Shown: in pieces, positions 55,927 through 64,000 of the stretch
How the letters are laid out: each line of letters opens with the position of its first letter
How positions within the stretch are numbered: position 1 is the first letter of the stretch
Source of the DNA: Streptomyces californicus
GTDB taxonomy: Bacteria > Actinomycetota > Actinomycetes > Streptomycetales > Streptomycetaceae
DNA: 64,000 nt
Assembly: GCF_000717645.1 (NCBI RefSeq)
Contig: NZ_JNZZ01000001.1
Coordinates: 62,001-126,000 of the forward strand
Reading direction: 5' to 3'
Made by a program: the position numbers and the translations under genes
The notes under the pieces: generated by a model
What the model was told of the DNA's origin: nothing
What the model saw: only the letters and a program-made list of their open reading frames with translations
Database searches by the model: none

Positions 55927-56093
55927 GCGGCGGGGCCGGTGACCGGGTGCCGGCCACCGCCGCCCGCCGGTGCGTGAGCGGGAAGCCCTCCGCGCCGGCG
56001 CCCCGCCCGGCACCTCGCGCCCGGCTGCCCCGTACCCGCCCCGGCCCTACGCTGGCCGGGACGGGGCAGCGACGGGAAGGACGGGACCAGCAC

Positions 56094-56924
56094 ATGTCCG
56101 GCACACCGGATCACGCGCTCAACGACGGCACGCGGCTCCCGGCGGTGGGGCTCGGCACCTACCCGCTGGACGACGCGGCGGCCGAGGAGGCCGTCGCCGG
56201 GGCCCTCGGGCTCGGCTACCGGCTCATCGACACGGCCCTCAACTACGGCAACGAGACCGGAACCGGCCGGGGCATCGCCCGCAGCGGAGTCCCCCGCGAG
56301 GAGGTCCGCCTCACCACGAAGGTGCCCGGACGCCACCACGGGTACGAGGAGACGCTCGCCTCGTTCGAGGAGTCGCGGGCCCGGCTGGGCGTCGAGTACG
56401 TCGATCTGTACCTGATCCACTGGCCGCTGCCCCGCGTCGACAAGTACGTCGACACCTGGAAGGCGATGGTCCGGCTGCGCGAGGACGGACTGGTCCGCTC
56501 GATCGGCGTCTCCAACTTCACCGCCGCGCACCTGGAGCGGCTGGAGCTGGAGACGGGCGTCCTGCCGTCCGTCAACCAGATCGAGATGCATCCGCTGCTG
56601 CCGCAGGAGGAGTTGCGGGCGGTGCACGCGGCCAAGGGCGTCCTCACGGAGAGCTGGAGCCCGCTGGCCCGGGGCCGTGAGGTGCTGGAGGACCCGACGA
56701 CCGTGGCGATCGCGCGGGACCACGGGGTGACGCCCGGCCAGGTGGTGCTGCGCTGGCACACGCAGCTGGGCGCGGTGCCGATCCCGAAGTCCGCCGACCC
56801 GGGGCGGCAGCGGGAGAACCTCGACCTGTTCGGGTTCGAGCTGACGGCGCAGGAGCTGACGACCCTCTCGTCCGGGCGGCAGCGGCGGTTCGGCGGCGAC
56901 CCGGAGTCCCACGAGGAGTTCTGA
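56094..56924 (+). CDS. Aldo/keto reductase
   Basis: This 276-residue TIM-barrel NADPH-dependent reductase of the AKR5/2,5-diketo-gluconate reductase group has catalytic Asp and Tyr in YRLIDTALNYGNE, Lys in TTKVPGRHH and His in DLYLIHWPLP. The NADPH-binding IPKSADPGRQREN is near the end. The ATG is preceded by GGGAAGGACGGGACC. It reduces aldehydes or ketones; physiological substrate unknown. Confidence 0.9.
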   Translation: MSGTPDHALNDGTRLPAVGLGTYPLDDAAAEEAVAGALGLGYRLIDTALNYGNETGTGRGIARSGVPREEVRLTTKVPGRHHGYEETLASFEESRARLGVEYVDLYLIHWPLPRVDKYVDTWKAMVRLREDGLVRSIGVSNFTAAHLERLELETGVLPSVNQIEMHPLLPQEELRAVHAAKGVLTESWSPLARGREVLEDPTTVAIARDHGVTPGQVVLRWHTQLGAVPIPKSADPGRQRENLDLFGFELTAQELTTLSSGRQRRFGGDPESHEEF

Positions 56925-57010
56925 GCGCGGGGCACGTTCCCCGGCGCGGCGGCATTCGGCAGCGCCGCCGCGCCGGGGCCGGCGTCGTCCCCGCTCGCGC
57001 GGGGCGGCCG

Positions 57011-57340
57011 TCACCGCTCGCGCGGGGTGACCTCCGCCATGCGGGACCAGCCGGCGCCCTCCACCTCGACGTTGATGATCTCGGGAACGTCGGCGACCAT
57101 GTCCGACATCGTCTCGATCGCCGCCTTGAAGTGGTCCGAGTTCACGTGCGCCTCGCCCGCCGCCGCGTCGGCGAACGCCTCCAGCAGGACGAACTCGTTG
57201 GGGTTCTCCACGCTGTAGGACCAGTCGAAGAAGACGTTGCCGGGCTCGCTGCGGGTGGCGACGGTGAAGTCCTCCAGACGGGGGAGCCAGTTGTCGCGCT
57301 CGTCGACGAGTGCGGTGAACTTGACGGCGATGCAGATCAT
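57011..57340 (-). CDS. ABM-fold monooxygenase (putative quinol monooxygenase)
   Basis: This 109-residue single-domain protein of the antibiotic-biosynthesis-monooxygenase/YgiN family is a dimeric ferredoxin-like fold. Family motifs are TRSEPGNVFFDWSYSVENP, FVLLEAFADAAAGEAH and the HVNSDHFKAA segment. These enzymes oxidise quinols or degrade small aromatics without cofactor. It appears monocistronic. Confidence 0.85.
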   Translation of the reverse strand: MICIAVKFTALVDERDNWLPRLEDFTVATRSEPGNVFFDWSYSVENPNEFVLLEAFADAAAGEAHVNSDHFKAAIETMSDMVADVPEIINVEVEGAGWSRMAEVTPRER

Positions 57341-57495
57341 GGGGGTGCTCCTGGTCGAGACGTCGGACGGTGCGGTTCACCTGCCCTTCGGGCCCGCTCC
57401 CACACCCCGGCCAGCCTGGCACACCCTCCCCCGGCGTGGCCTGCAGGACGCACCGCGATCCCCCTGCGACCGCGGTGCGCCGAGCGCGTACGGGA

Positions 57496-58617
57496 TCAGC
57501 CGCCGAGCTCCCGGTGGCGGGCGGCCAGCGCGGCGGCGCCGTCCTCGGTGAGCGAGCCGTGGAGCCGCAGCCGGGAGATGCCGCCGTCCGGGAAGATGTC
57601 GACCCGTACGTGGGTGGCGCGGGCGGCCGCGTCGAGCACGAAGCGGTGGTCGGTGTCGGGCTGGAGCCGGGTCCGGGGCAGGATCTCGGTCCAGTCGCCG
57701 TCCTCCCCGTCCCGTACCGACAGGCTCGCCCAGCCGGCCGCGTTGCCCTTGAGGTAGGCGGTGTCGATCTCGACGGCCCGGATCTCGGACGGGGCGGCGA
57801 GGCGGTAGCTGATCCAGTCGTTGCCCCGGTCGCGCCGGCGGCGGGTCTCCCAGCCGTCGTCCATCTTGCGCGAGCGGCCGGGCTGGATGGTGTTGGTGGC
57901 CGGGGAGTAGAAGCGGTCGGAGGCGTCCTCGACCTGGCCGCCGTTCTCCAGGGCCGCCAGGTCGAACGTGCCGAGGGCGGCGAGCCAGGCGGGGTCCGGG
58001 ACGACTTCGCCGTACACGCGCAGCCGGGCGATTCCGCCGTCCGGGTGCTGGTTGACCCGCAGGTGGGTGAAGCGCTGCTCGACGTCGACGGCGAAGCCGT
58101 TGGCCGCGTGGCCGCCGACCGCCGTACGGGGAACGAGCGTCGTCCACTTCACGTCGGGGGCGAGCAGGTCCTCGGGGGACGGCGCGCCGGGCAGGGCCGT
58201 CGCCTGGACGGAGACGGCCTGCGGGTAGTTGCCGCGGAAGTGGGCGGTGTCCAGGACGATGCCCCGGACGACGCCGGGTGCGCCGAGGCGGACGAGGGCC
58301 CAGTCGTGGTCGTCGGCGGTGGGGTGCGGTTCGGCGGCGCTCGCCCCGCGCCGGCGGCGGGTCTCCCAGCCGTCCATGACCTTGCCCTTGTGGCCGAAGT
58401 GCTCCGGGTCGAAGACGGCGGGCCCGGGCTTGAGCAGGTTCTCGCGCTCGGCGAAGAACTCGTCGTTGGCCGCGATGACCCCGGCCCCGAGGCAGCGGTC
58501 GGCCAGATCGACGAGGTGGGTGAAGGGGAAGTCGGCGGTGCGGTGGTCGGCGTACGGGTCGCCTCCCGCGTACGGGCGGGCATCACCGGTGAAGCGGGGT
58601 ATCGCGGCGTCCGTCAT
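57496..58617 (-). CDS. alc: Allantoicase
   Basis: This 373-residue enzyme hydrolyses allantoate to ureidoglycolate and urea. It consists of two homologous jelly-roll repeats, each with the K-x-M-D-G-W-E-T-R-R-R-R signature (in KGKVMDGWETRRRRG and SRKMDDGWETRRRRDRG) followed by W-x-L/I and HLRVNQHPDGGIARLR or HVRVDIFPDGGISRLR. The ATG at 58617 begins the conserved N-terminus. It lies 88 bases downstream of allantoinase on the same strand, forming a purine-catabolism unit under the IclR repressor. Confidence 0.95.
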   Translation of the reverse strand: MTDAAIPRFTGDARPYAGGDPYADHRTADFPFTHLVDLADRCLGAGVIAANDEFFAERENLLKPGPAVFDPEHFGHKGKVMDGWETRRRRGASAAEPHPTADDHDWALVRLGAPGVVRGIVLDTAHFRGNYPQAVSVQATALPGAPSPEDLLAPDVKWTTLVPRTAVGGHAANGFAVDVEQRFTHLRVNQHPDGGIARLRVYGEVVPDPAWLAALGTFDLAALENGGQVEDASDRFYSPATNTIQPGRSRKMDDGWETRRRRDRGNDWISYRLAAPSEIRAVEIDTAYLKGNAAGWASLSVRDGEDGDWTEILPRTRLQPDTDHRFVLDAAARATHVRVDIFPDGGISRLRLHGSLTEDGAAALAARHRELGG

Positions 58618-58705
58618 GGTGGGGCGTTCCTTTCGGGGCGGTGGGCGCGTCGGGGCGGCGGGCTCGTCGGTGGTCGCGTGCGGGAGGAGCGTTCGGTGGG
58701 CCCGG

Positions 58706-60049
58706 TCAGCGGTCGCGTTCGAGGAGGCGGCCGGTGGGCTCGGCGAGTTCGCCGTCGGAGGCGATGCGGACCCCGCGCAGCCAGCTGGAGCGGACCACGC
58801 CGTGCAGGGTCTTCCCGGCGTAGGCGGTGACCTGGTTGCGGTGGAAGAGCTCGGCGGGGTCGACGGTGAAGGTCGCTTCGGGTGCGAGGACCGCGAAGTC
58901 GGCGTCACGGCCCGCCTCGATGGCTCCCTTGCGGGTCAGTCCCGCGAGTTCGGCGGGGGCGGCGGACATCCAGCGGACGACGTCGTCGAGGGAGTGGCCG
59001 CGGCGGCGGGCCTCGGTCCAGATGGCGGGCAGGCCGAGCTGGAGGGAGGAGATGCCGCCCCAGGCGGAGGCGAAGTCGGAGGTCTTGAGGTCGGTGGTGC
59101 ACGGCGAGTGGTCGCTGACGACGCAGTCGATCGTGCCGTCGGCGAGGCCGGCCCACAGGGCGTCCTGGTTGGCGGCCTCACGGATCGGCGGGCAGCACTT
59201 GAACTCGGTCGCCCCGTCCGGGACTTCCTCGGCGGTGAGGGTGAGGAAGTGCGGGCAGGACTCGACGGTGACGCGGACGCCCTCGCGCTTCGCGGCGGCG
59301 ATCAGCGGCAGCGCGTCGCTGGAGGACAGGTGCAGGACGTGGACGCGGGCGTTCAGCCGCCTGGCGTGGGCGATGAGCCCTTCGATCGCGGTGTTCTCGG
59401 CGTCGCGCGGGCGGGAGGCGAGGAAGTCGGCGTAGGCGGGGCCGGGGCGCTGCGGGGCGTCGGCCAGGTGGTGCGGGTCCTCGGCGTGCACGATGAGCAG
59501 TCCGCCGAACCCGGCGATCTCCGCCATGGAGCGGGCCAGTTGCTCCTGGTCCAGCTCGGGGAACTCCTCGACGCCGGAGGGCGAGAGGAAGCACTTGAAG
59601 CCGAAGACGCCGGCCTCGTACAGCGGGCGCAGGTCCTTGACGTTGGAGGGGATCGCGCCGCCCCAGAAGCCGGTGTCGACGTGCGCCTTGGGCCCGGCGA
59701 CCCCCTGCTTGGTCCGCAGGTTCTCGACGGTGGTGGTCGGCGGGAGCGAGTTGAGCGGCATGTCCAGGAGGGTGGTGATGCCACCGGCCGCGGCGGCGCG
59801 GGTGGCGGTCCAGAACCCCTCCCACTCGGTGCGGCCGGGGTCGTTCACATGGACGTGGGTGTCGACCAGTCCGGGCAGCAGGACGTCGTCGCCGAAGTCC
59901 TCCAGCCGGGCGCCCGCGGGCACGTCGGCGTCGTACGCCAGGACCGCGTCGATCGTTCCCCCGGCGACGGCGACCGAGGCCGGGCGGGTTCCCTCGGGGG
60001 TGACGACGCGCGTCGAGCGCAGTACCAGGTTCACGTCCTGACCGGACAC
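58706..60049 (-). CDS. allB: Allantoinase
   Basis: This 447-residue amidohydrolase opens the hydantoin ring of allantoin to allantoate. Metal ligands are H65 and H67 ([17 protein letters not shown]); the carboxylated lysine is K152 in [11 protein letters not shown]. Other ligands are in VHAEDPHHL and [10 protein letters not shown], and Asp in VSDHSPCT. The GTG at 60049 is chosen because AAGGAG sits 6 bases upstream; a longer ATG form would start at 60076. It is the first gene of the allB-alc operon, with an operator-like palindrome 23 bases upstream. Confidence 0.95.
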   Translation of the reverse strand: MSGQDVNLVLRSTRVVTPEGTRPASVAVAGGTIDAVLAYDADVPAGARLEDFGDDVLLPGLVDTHVHVNDPGRTEWEGFWTATRAAAAGGITTLLDMPLNSLPPTTTVENLRTKQGVAGPKAHVDTGFWGGAIPSNVKDLRPLYEAGVFGFKCFLSPSGVEEFPELDQEQLARSMAEIAGFGGLLIVHAEDPHHLADAPQRPGPAYADFLASRPRDAENTAIEGLIAHARRLNARVHVLHLSSSDALPLIAAAKREGVRVTVESCPHFLTLTAEEVPDGATEFKCCPPIREAANQDALWAGLADGTIDCVVSDHSPCTTDLKTSDFASAWGGISSLQLGLPAIWTEARRRGHSLDDVVRWMSAAPAELAGLTRKGAIEAGRDADFAVLAPEATFTVDPAELFHRNQVTAYAGKTLHGVVRSSWLRGVRIASDGELAEPTGRLLERDR

Positions 60050-60442
60050 GCGTGCTCCTTCACTCCAGGAATTCAACGAACTGTTGAAGCTGCGGTGGAG
60101 TCTTCACGCGGGGAACGCCCTCGTCAAGACCCCTCCCCCCGGCGCGCGGGCCGCCGGAGCCCGCCACGAAGAGACCTCGCCCTCCTCCCGCCCCACGGTC
60201 ACCCGGCCGCATCCGACAGGCACCCCGGGACCACTGGAGGTTTCCACAAAGTAAAAGTAGTTTTTCGAACTGCGGAACGTAGCATGGGCCAGGAGGGGCG
60301 GCGCGGAGCCGTCCGCTCCGACCGTCGGCACCCGGACAAAACAGGCCCTGACCGGCACGGACGCCGACCGGGGAGCAGTGGGCCGATCGGAAGCCGCCCG
60401 GTAGGCTGCTGCCTTGCCTTCCGCTTCGAAAGGATCGCCCAC
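60050..60442. promoter_or_regulatory. Divergent allB-allR regulatory region with two matching operator-like sites
   Basis: This 393-bp gap holds no gene I can support. TTCAACGAACTGTTGAA at 60072-60088 is a 6-5-6 palindrome just upstream of allB. TTTTTCGAACTGCGGAA at 60261-60277 matches it at 12 of 17 positions, including CGAACTG and GAA, within an AT-rich patch (60241-60275). The pair probably marks IclR (AllR) binding sites, one controlling allB-alc and one the distal promoter or autoregulation. Confidence 0.65.
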
Positions 60443-61246
60443 GTGCCGCCGTCCCACGCCAGCACCGCCGACTCCAAGCCCGCCGGTCCCAGCGGCGGGG
60501 TGCAGTCCCTCGAGCGCGCCTTCGATCTGCTGGAGCGGATGGCGGACGCCGGGGGCGAGGTCGGGCTGAGCGAGCTGTCCGCGAGCAGCGGGCTGCCCCT
60601 GCCGACCATCCACCGGCTGATGCGCACCCTGGTCGTCTGCGGTTACGTCCGCCAGCAGCCCAACCGCCGCTACGCGCTGGGCCCGCGCCTGATCCGGCTC
60701 GGTGAGTCCGCGTCGCGGCTGCTGGGCACCTGGGCCCGCCCCTACCTCAGCCGGCTGGTCGAGGAGACCGGCGAGACCGCGAACATGGCGCTGCTGGACG
60801 GGGACGAGATCGTGTACGTCGCCCAGGTGCCGTCCAAGCACTCCATGCGGATGTTCACCGAGGTCGGCCGCCGGGTCCTCCCCCACTCCACCGGCGTGGG
60901 CAAGGCGCTCCTCGCGCACACCCCGGCCGACGAGGTCCGCGCACTGCTCGCCCGTACGGGCATGCCGGCCGCCACGGAGAAGACGATCACCACCCCGGAG
61001 GGCTTCCTCGACGCGCTGGAGCAGGTGCGCCGGGCCGGGTACGCGGTGGACGACAACGAGCAGGAGATCGGGGTGCGGTGCCTCGCTGTCTCCGTGCCGA
61101 ACTCCCCCACCTCGGCCGCGATCTCCATCTCCGGGCCGGCGGGACGGGTCACGGAGGCGGCAACGGAACGGATCGTGCCGATCCTCCAGCAGGTCGCCGG
61201 TGAGCTGTCCGACGCGCTGGCGAGCAACGGGACGAACGGGGGCTGA
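60443..61246 (+). CDS. allR: IclR-family repressor of allantoin genes
   Basis: This 267-residue protein has N-terminal winged helix QSLERAFDLLERMADAGGEV, then LPLPTIHRLMRTLVVCGYVR, and a C-terminal IclR effector domain (about 95-260) with VEETGETANMALLDGDEIVY and the LPHSTGVGKALLAH and DNEQEIGVRCLAV motifs. AllR-type members sense glyoxylate or allantoin derivatives. It is divergent from allB. GTG start with GAAAGGATC upstream. A strong terminator follows. Confidence 0.9.
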   Translation: MPPSHASTADSKPAGPSGGVQSLERAFDLLERMADAGGEVGLSELSASSGLPLPTIHRLMRTLVVCGYVRQQPNRRYALGPRLIRLGESASRLLGTWARPYLSRLVEETGETANMALLDGDEIVYVAQVPSKHSMRMFTEVGRRVLPHSTGVGKALLAHTPADEVRALLARTGMPAATEKTITTPEGFLDALEQVRRAGYAVDDNEQEIGVRCLAVSVPNSPTSAAISISGPAGRVTEAATERIVPILQQVAGELSDALASNGTNGG

Positions 61247-61258
61247 GGCCGCGTAGCC

Positions 61259-61302
61259 GGGGAGGCGGAGCATCCGGCCCTGACCGGATGCTCCGCCTCC
61301 CC
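61259..61302. terminator. 19-bp perfect stem-loop terminator
   Basis: Arms 61259-61277 and 61284-61302 are exact reverse complements around a 6-base loop. It lies 12 bases after the allR stop and 54 bases before the stop of the converging ABC ATPase gene, so it is bidirectional. Confidence 0.85.
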
Positions 61303-61356
61303 GCCGCCCCACCCCGCTCCCGGCCGCCCCCGCCCTGCCCCCGGGCGGGCCCGGTC

Positions 61357-62040
61357 TCAGACCGGGGCCGGTGCGGTGGCCAGCCGGCCGTCGTCCATCG
61401 TGACCGTGCGGTCCATCCGGTCCAGGTGCGCCAGATCGTGCGTGACCAGCACCGTGGCGGTGGAGCGTTCCCGGGTCAGGGTCACCAGCAGGTCCAGCAC
61501 GGCCGCGCCGCGCTCGTGGTCGAGCGCGCTGGTCGGCTCGTCGACCAGCAGGACGGCCGGTTCGTTCATCAGGGCCCGCGCGATGTTGATCCGCTGGCGC
61601 TGACCGCCCGAGAGCTGGTGCGGCCGCCGGTCGGCGCGGTCGGCCAGTCCGACCGCGTCCAGCAGCTCCAGGGCCCGGCGGCGGGCGGAGCGGGCCGGCC
61701 CGCCGGAGAGGTGGCGCATCACCTGGAGCTGTTCGGCGGCGGTGAGCGAGGGCAGCAGGTTGGGCTGCTGGAAGACGATGCCGATGTGCTCCCTGCGCAG
61801 GGCGGCCCGTCCGGCGCGGTGGAGGCCGGCGGTCGGCGTACCGGCCACCACGACCTCGCCCGAGTCCGGGGTGACCAGGGTGGCTGCGGCCGCGAGCAGG
61901 CTGGACTTGCCCGATCCGGACGGCCCGACGACGGCGGTCAGCGTCCCCGGCGGCACGTCCAGCGACACCCGGTCCAGGGCGGTCAGCCGCCCTTCGCCGT
62001 CCGGGTAGGTGAGGGTGACATCGGTCAGGGTGAGCGTCAT
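61357..62040 (-). CDS. ABC transporter ATP-binding protein (MacB/LolD type)
   Basis: This 227-residue ATPase has Walker A VVGPSGSGKSSLLAAAA, Q-loop IGIVFQQPNLLPSL, signature QLSGGQRQRINIARAL, Walker B AVLLVDEPTSALDHE and switch His in VLVTHDLAHLDRMD. The ATG overlaps the stop of the FtsX-type permease upstream, so they form one exporter or envelope-remodelling complex. Often controlled by an adjacent two-component system, which matches the kinase that begins at 63227. Confidence 0.93.
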   Translation of the reverse strand: MTLTLTDVTLTYPDGEGRLTALDRVSLDVPPGTLTAVVGPSGSGKSSLLAAAATLVTPDSGEVVVAGTPTAGLHRAGRAALRREHIGIVFQQPNLLPSLTAAEQLQVMRHLSGGPARSARRRALELLDAVGLADRADRRPHQLSGGQRQRINIARALMNEPAVLLVDEPTSALDHERGAAVLDLLVTLTRERSTATVLVTHDLAHLDRMDRTVTMDDGRLATAPAPV

Positions 62041-63116
62041 CGGGCACTCCCGAGTGCGGTGAGCGGGTCGACGGCGGTGATCCGCCGGATGGACAGGGCG
62101 GCCCCTAGCGCGCCGAGGGCGATCATCACGGCGGCCGGGACGAGGACGGTCGCCGTGTCCAGGACGAACGGCACCGCTCCCCCGCCGATCAGGGCCCCGG
62201 CTCCGGCGGCGAGCGCGGTACCCGCCCCCGTACCGAGGACGAGCATGACCACGGCCTGGCCGAGCGCGTCGCGCAGGAGGTACGGGGTCGACGCGCCGAG
62301 CGCCTTCAGCACGGCCACGTCGCCGCTGCGCTGGATCGTCCAGACGGTGAAGAACGCCCCGATGACGAGTGCGGAGATGGCGAAGAGGAAGCCGCGCATC
62401 ATCTGCAGGGAGCTGTTCTCCGCCTGGTAGGAGCCGATCGCGGTGAGGGAGTCGTCGAGGGTGAGCGTGCTGGTGCCCGCCGCCTCGTCCCCCGCCGCGA
62501 GGTCGGCGCCGCCGGTGGTGGTCAGGGCGATCACGGTGGCCTGTTCGGCGGGGCCCGCCCCGTCGTGGCCGATCTGCTGCCAGTCGTCGAGCGTGGTCCA
62601 GACGACGGGGGTGTGGCTGTAGGCGGCGTCCCCCGTGACGGCGGCGACCTCGCGCTCGGTCCGGCCGAGTGCGATCCGGTCCCCGGCCGACACGTCCAGT
62701 TCCTCGGCCGCCTTCTCCGACAGCACGACGCGGCCTGGCCCGGTCCCGTCCGGGCCGAGGGTGCCGTCCGGTTCGACGCCGAAGGCGGACACGGCGGCGG
62801 TCCGCTCCCCGGCGGTGGCGTTGAGCGTATGGATGCCGACCGGCTGCGCGGCCTCGACGCCGGGCCGGGCCGCCCAGGCCCGCCAGTCGTCCTCGCGGAC
62901 GGTCGAGTTGGTGAACGACTCGGCCTGCCCGTCCGGGGGCGCGGCGAACGCCAGGTGGTCGGCGTCGAGCCCGGTGACGGCCGAGGTGTTCTCCCGGGCC
63001 AGACCGGCGGTGAGGCCGGACAGCAGGCCCACGAGCAGCGTGATCAGCACCACGACCGAGCCCATGAGGGCGAACCGGCCCTTGGCGAAGCGGAGGTCTC
63101 TCCATGCGACGAACAT
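62037..63116 (-). CDS. FtsX/MacB-type ABC transporter permease
   Basis: This 359-residue permease has an N-terminal transmembrane helix (about 18-38, FALMGSVVVLITLLVGLLSG), a large extracellular domain of about 190 residues, and three C-terminal helices with FLFAISALVIGAFFTVWTIQ and AVLKALGASTPYLLRDALGQ, the FtsX signature. The substrate is unknown: antimicrobial peptide export or lipoprotein release are typical. Divergent from the histidine kinase gene at 63227. Confidence 0.9.
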   Translation of the reverse strand: MFVAWRDLRFAKGRFALMGSVVVLITLLVGLLSGLTAGLARENTSAVTGLDADHLAFAAPPDGQAESFTNSTVREDDWRAWAARPGVEAAQPVGIHTLNATAGERTAAVSAFGVEPDGTLGPDGTGPGRVVLSEKAAEELDVSAGDRIALGRTEREVAAVTGDAAYSHTPVVWTTLDDWQQIGHDGAGPAEQATVIALTTTGGADLAAGDEAAGTSTLTLDDSLTAIGSYQAENSSLQMMRGFLFAISALVIGAFFTVWTIQRSGDVAVLKALGASTPYLLRDALGQAVVMLVLGTGAGTALAAGAGALIGGGAVPFVLDTATVLVPAAVMIALGALGAALSIRRITAVDPLTALGSAR

Positions 63117-63226
63117 GGCTCCAGCCTCGTCGGGCCGGGGCCGGAAGACATCGCGCGGCGGACGGGCCCGGGATCAACCTTTCGATTGACCGGGGCCGGG
63201 AGGGGCGCGGCTACGCTGGACAGACC

Positions 63227-64000
63227 ATGGATTCGCGTTCGCACACCCACGTCACGGCGGCCCTCCGGCTCTGCCTGCACGCCCTGCTGGCGGGGCTGCT
63301 GGCCCTGGTGGTGGTGCGGGCGGTGGGCGAGGGCGGGCCGCGGACGACGGCGGTCGTGGCGGTCGCGCTGCTGACGGCGGCGCTGTACGCGGCGGGGGCG
63401 CTGGTCTCCTCCGTACGCCCGGAGGACGAGGGGGCGGCATCGGTCTCCGCCGGGTCTCCAGGACGCGGGGCGGGTGCGTCGGTCTCCGCCGGGCGCCCTG
63501 AAGGCGGGGCGGGTGCGTCGGCTTCCGCCGTACGGCGGGGTGGCCGGGACAGGGCCCTGTTCGCTCCGGTGCGGCCCGGCAGCCGGGCCGGGGCGTGGTG
63601 GCTGGGCGCGTTGTGGGCGCTGTGGGCGGTGCTGCTGGTCCTGTCGCCGGACGCCCTGTGGATCGCCTTCCCGCTCTACTTCCTCCAGCTCCACTTCCTG
63701 CCGATGCGCTGGGCGCTGCCCGCCGTCGTGGTCACCGCGGCCGCCGCGATCACCAGCTTCGTCGTGCACCGGCAGGAGATCGCGCCGGGGGCGTTCATCG
63801 GCCCTCTGATCGGCGCGGCCGTCGCCGTCGCCACGGTCCTCGGGTACGACGCCCTGTTCCGGGAGAGCGAGCGGCGGCGGGAGCTGATCGTGGAGCTCGT
63901 CGCCACCCGCGCCGACCTGGCGGAGGCGGAACGTACCGCCGGGACCCTCGCCGAGCGCGAACGCCTCGCCCGGGAGATCCACGACACCCTCGCGCAGGGG
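63227..64000 (+). CDS. Sensor histidine kinase, N-terminal part (3' end outside window)
   Basis: The frame is open to the last base; 258 codons are visible. It has about five hydrophobic segments (about 9-32, 40-62, 125-145, 150-175 and 185-205), a coiled-coil linker (ELVATRADLAEAERTAGTLA) and the HisKA_3 box ERLAREIHDTLAQG, whose His is the phospho-acceptor. The HATPase domain lies beyond the window. Residues 73-100 are a Ser/Gly/Ala-rich cytoplasmic loop with a 13-residue duplication. It is divergent from the MacB-type ABC genes and probably regulates them with a LuxR partner. Confidence 0.88.
   Translation, partial: MDSRSHTHVTAALRLCLHALLAGLLALVVVRAVGEGGPRTTAVVAVALLTAALYAAGALVSSVRPEDEGAASVSAGSPGRGAGASVSAGRPEGGAGASASAVRRGGRDRALFAPVRPGSRAGAWWLGALWALWAVLLVLSPDALWIAFPLYFLQLHFLPMRWALPAVVVTAAAAITSFVVHRQEIAPGAFIGPLIGAAVAVATVLGYDALFRESERRRELIVELVATRADLAEAERTAGTLAERERLAREIHDTLAQG
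63443..63520 (+). repeat. 39-bp in-frame tandem repeat in kinase loop
   Basis: Two units (63443-63481 and 63482-63520) encode VSAGSPGRGAGAS and VSAGRPEGGAGAS, followed by a shorter degenerate copy. The repeat expands a loop between the second and third membrane helices. Confidence 0.7.

Noticed and set aside
54748..56013. 421-codon minus-strand open frame
   Set aside because: Lies opposite the TetR C-terminus and SDR gene and is compositionally biased with no recognisable domain.

Overview
The window is a high-GC actinobacterial chromosome segment, almost certainly Streptomyces. The evidence is third-position G/C bias in every gene, frequent GTG and TTG starts, ATGA/GTGA start-stop overlaps, probable leaderless promoters, F420-dependent oxidoreductases and typical Streptomyces families (DUF6278-like protein, GluABCD, tandem P450s, LuxR-type two-component systems). 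I saw no tRNA, rRNA, insertion sequence or CRISPR array.

Region 1 (1-14.75 kb) is the edge of a specialised-metabolite locus. A TPR-rich regulator fragment runs in from the left and converges, across a perfect 23-bp hairpin, on a small secreted protein whose C-terminal half is six copies of a 14-residue repeat around T-D-W-P-W. A divergent promoter then leads to a tightly coupled operon: an O-methyltransferase followed by RmlB, RmlA, 3,4-dehydratase, glycosyltransferase, 2,3-dehydratase, 3-ketoreductase, aminotransferase, N,N-dimethyltransferase, epimerase, 4-ketoreductase and C-methyltransferase. After a shared trunk the enzymes split into a D-forosamine-type set and a branched-chain L-mycarose-type set, yet only one glycosyltransferase is present. 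The aglycone genes must lie outside the window.

Region 2 (14.8-24.4 kb) holds a reductive pyrimidine/hydantoin catabolic operon (beta-ureidopropionase, class III aminotransferase, dihydropyrimidinase, F420-type LLM oxidoreductase), a PPOX-type F420 enzyme, an alginate-lyase-like lipoprotein, a small XRE repressor divergent from a methionine aminopeptidase across a palindromic operator, and a secreted gamma-glutamyltransferase. Region 3 (24.6-29.4 kb) is a damaged fatty-acid degradation locus. An acyl-CoA synthetase and a thiolase, both missing their N-termini, are fused head to head at about 25170. An intact FadB-type enzyme follows, then a nitronate monooxygenase-like gene with a one-base frameshift.

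Region 4 (29.5-43.7 kb) carries a secreted S15-type hydrolase, a gluABCD glutamate transporter, several hypotheticals, an SDR, a ClpC2-like protein (HTH plus Clp N-domain) beneath a nested palindrome, exonuclease III, a metallo-beta-lactamase-fold hydrolase, and a PcaD-PcaC fusion with a 200-residue Pro/Gly tail. Region 5 (42.5-48.9 kb) is a sugar or polyol uptake module: ROK protein, CUT2-type ABC transporter, GntR repressor and a divergent Gfo/Idh/MocA dehydrogenase, with two TTGTC-NN-GACAA operators in the divergent gap.

Region 6 (49-64 kb) has two adjacent CYP107-like P450s, a LuxR/histidine-kinase pair, a TetR regulator with SDR and aldo-keto reductase genes, and an ABM-fold monooxygenase. 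It then has the allantoin pathway (allantoicase, allantoinase, divergent IclR repressor with paired operator-like sites), and ends with a MacB-type ABC exporter and a histidine kinase that runs off the right end.
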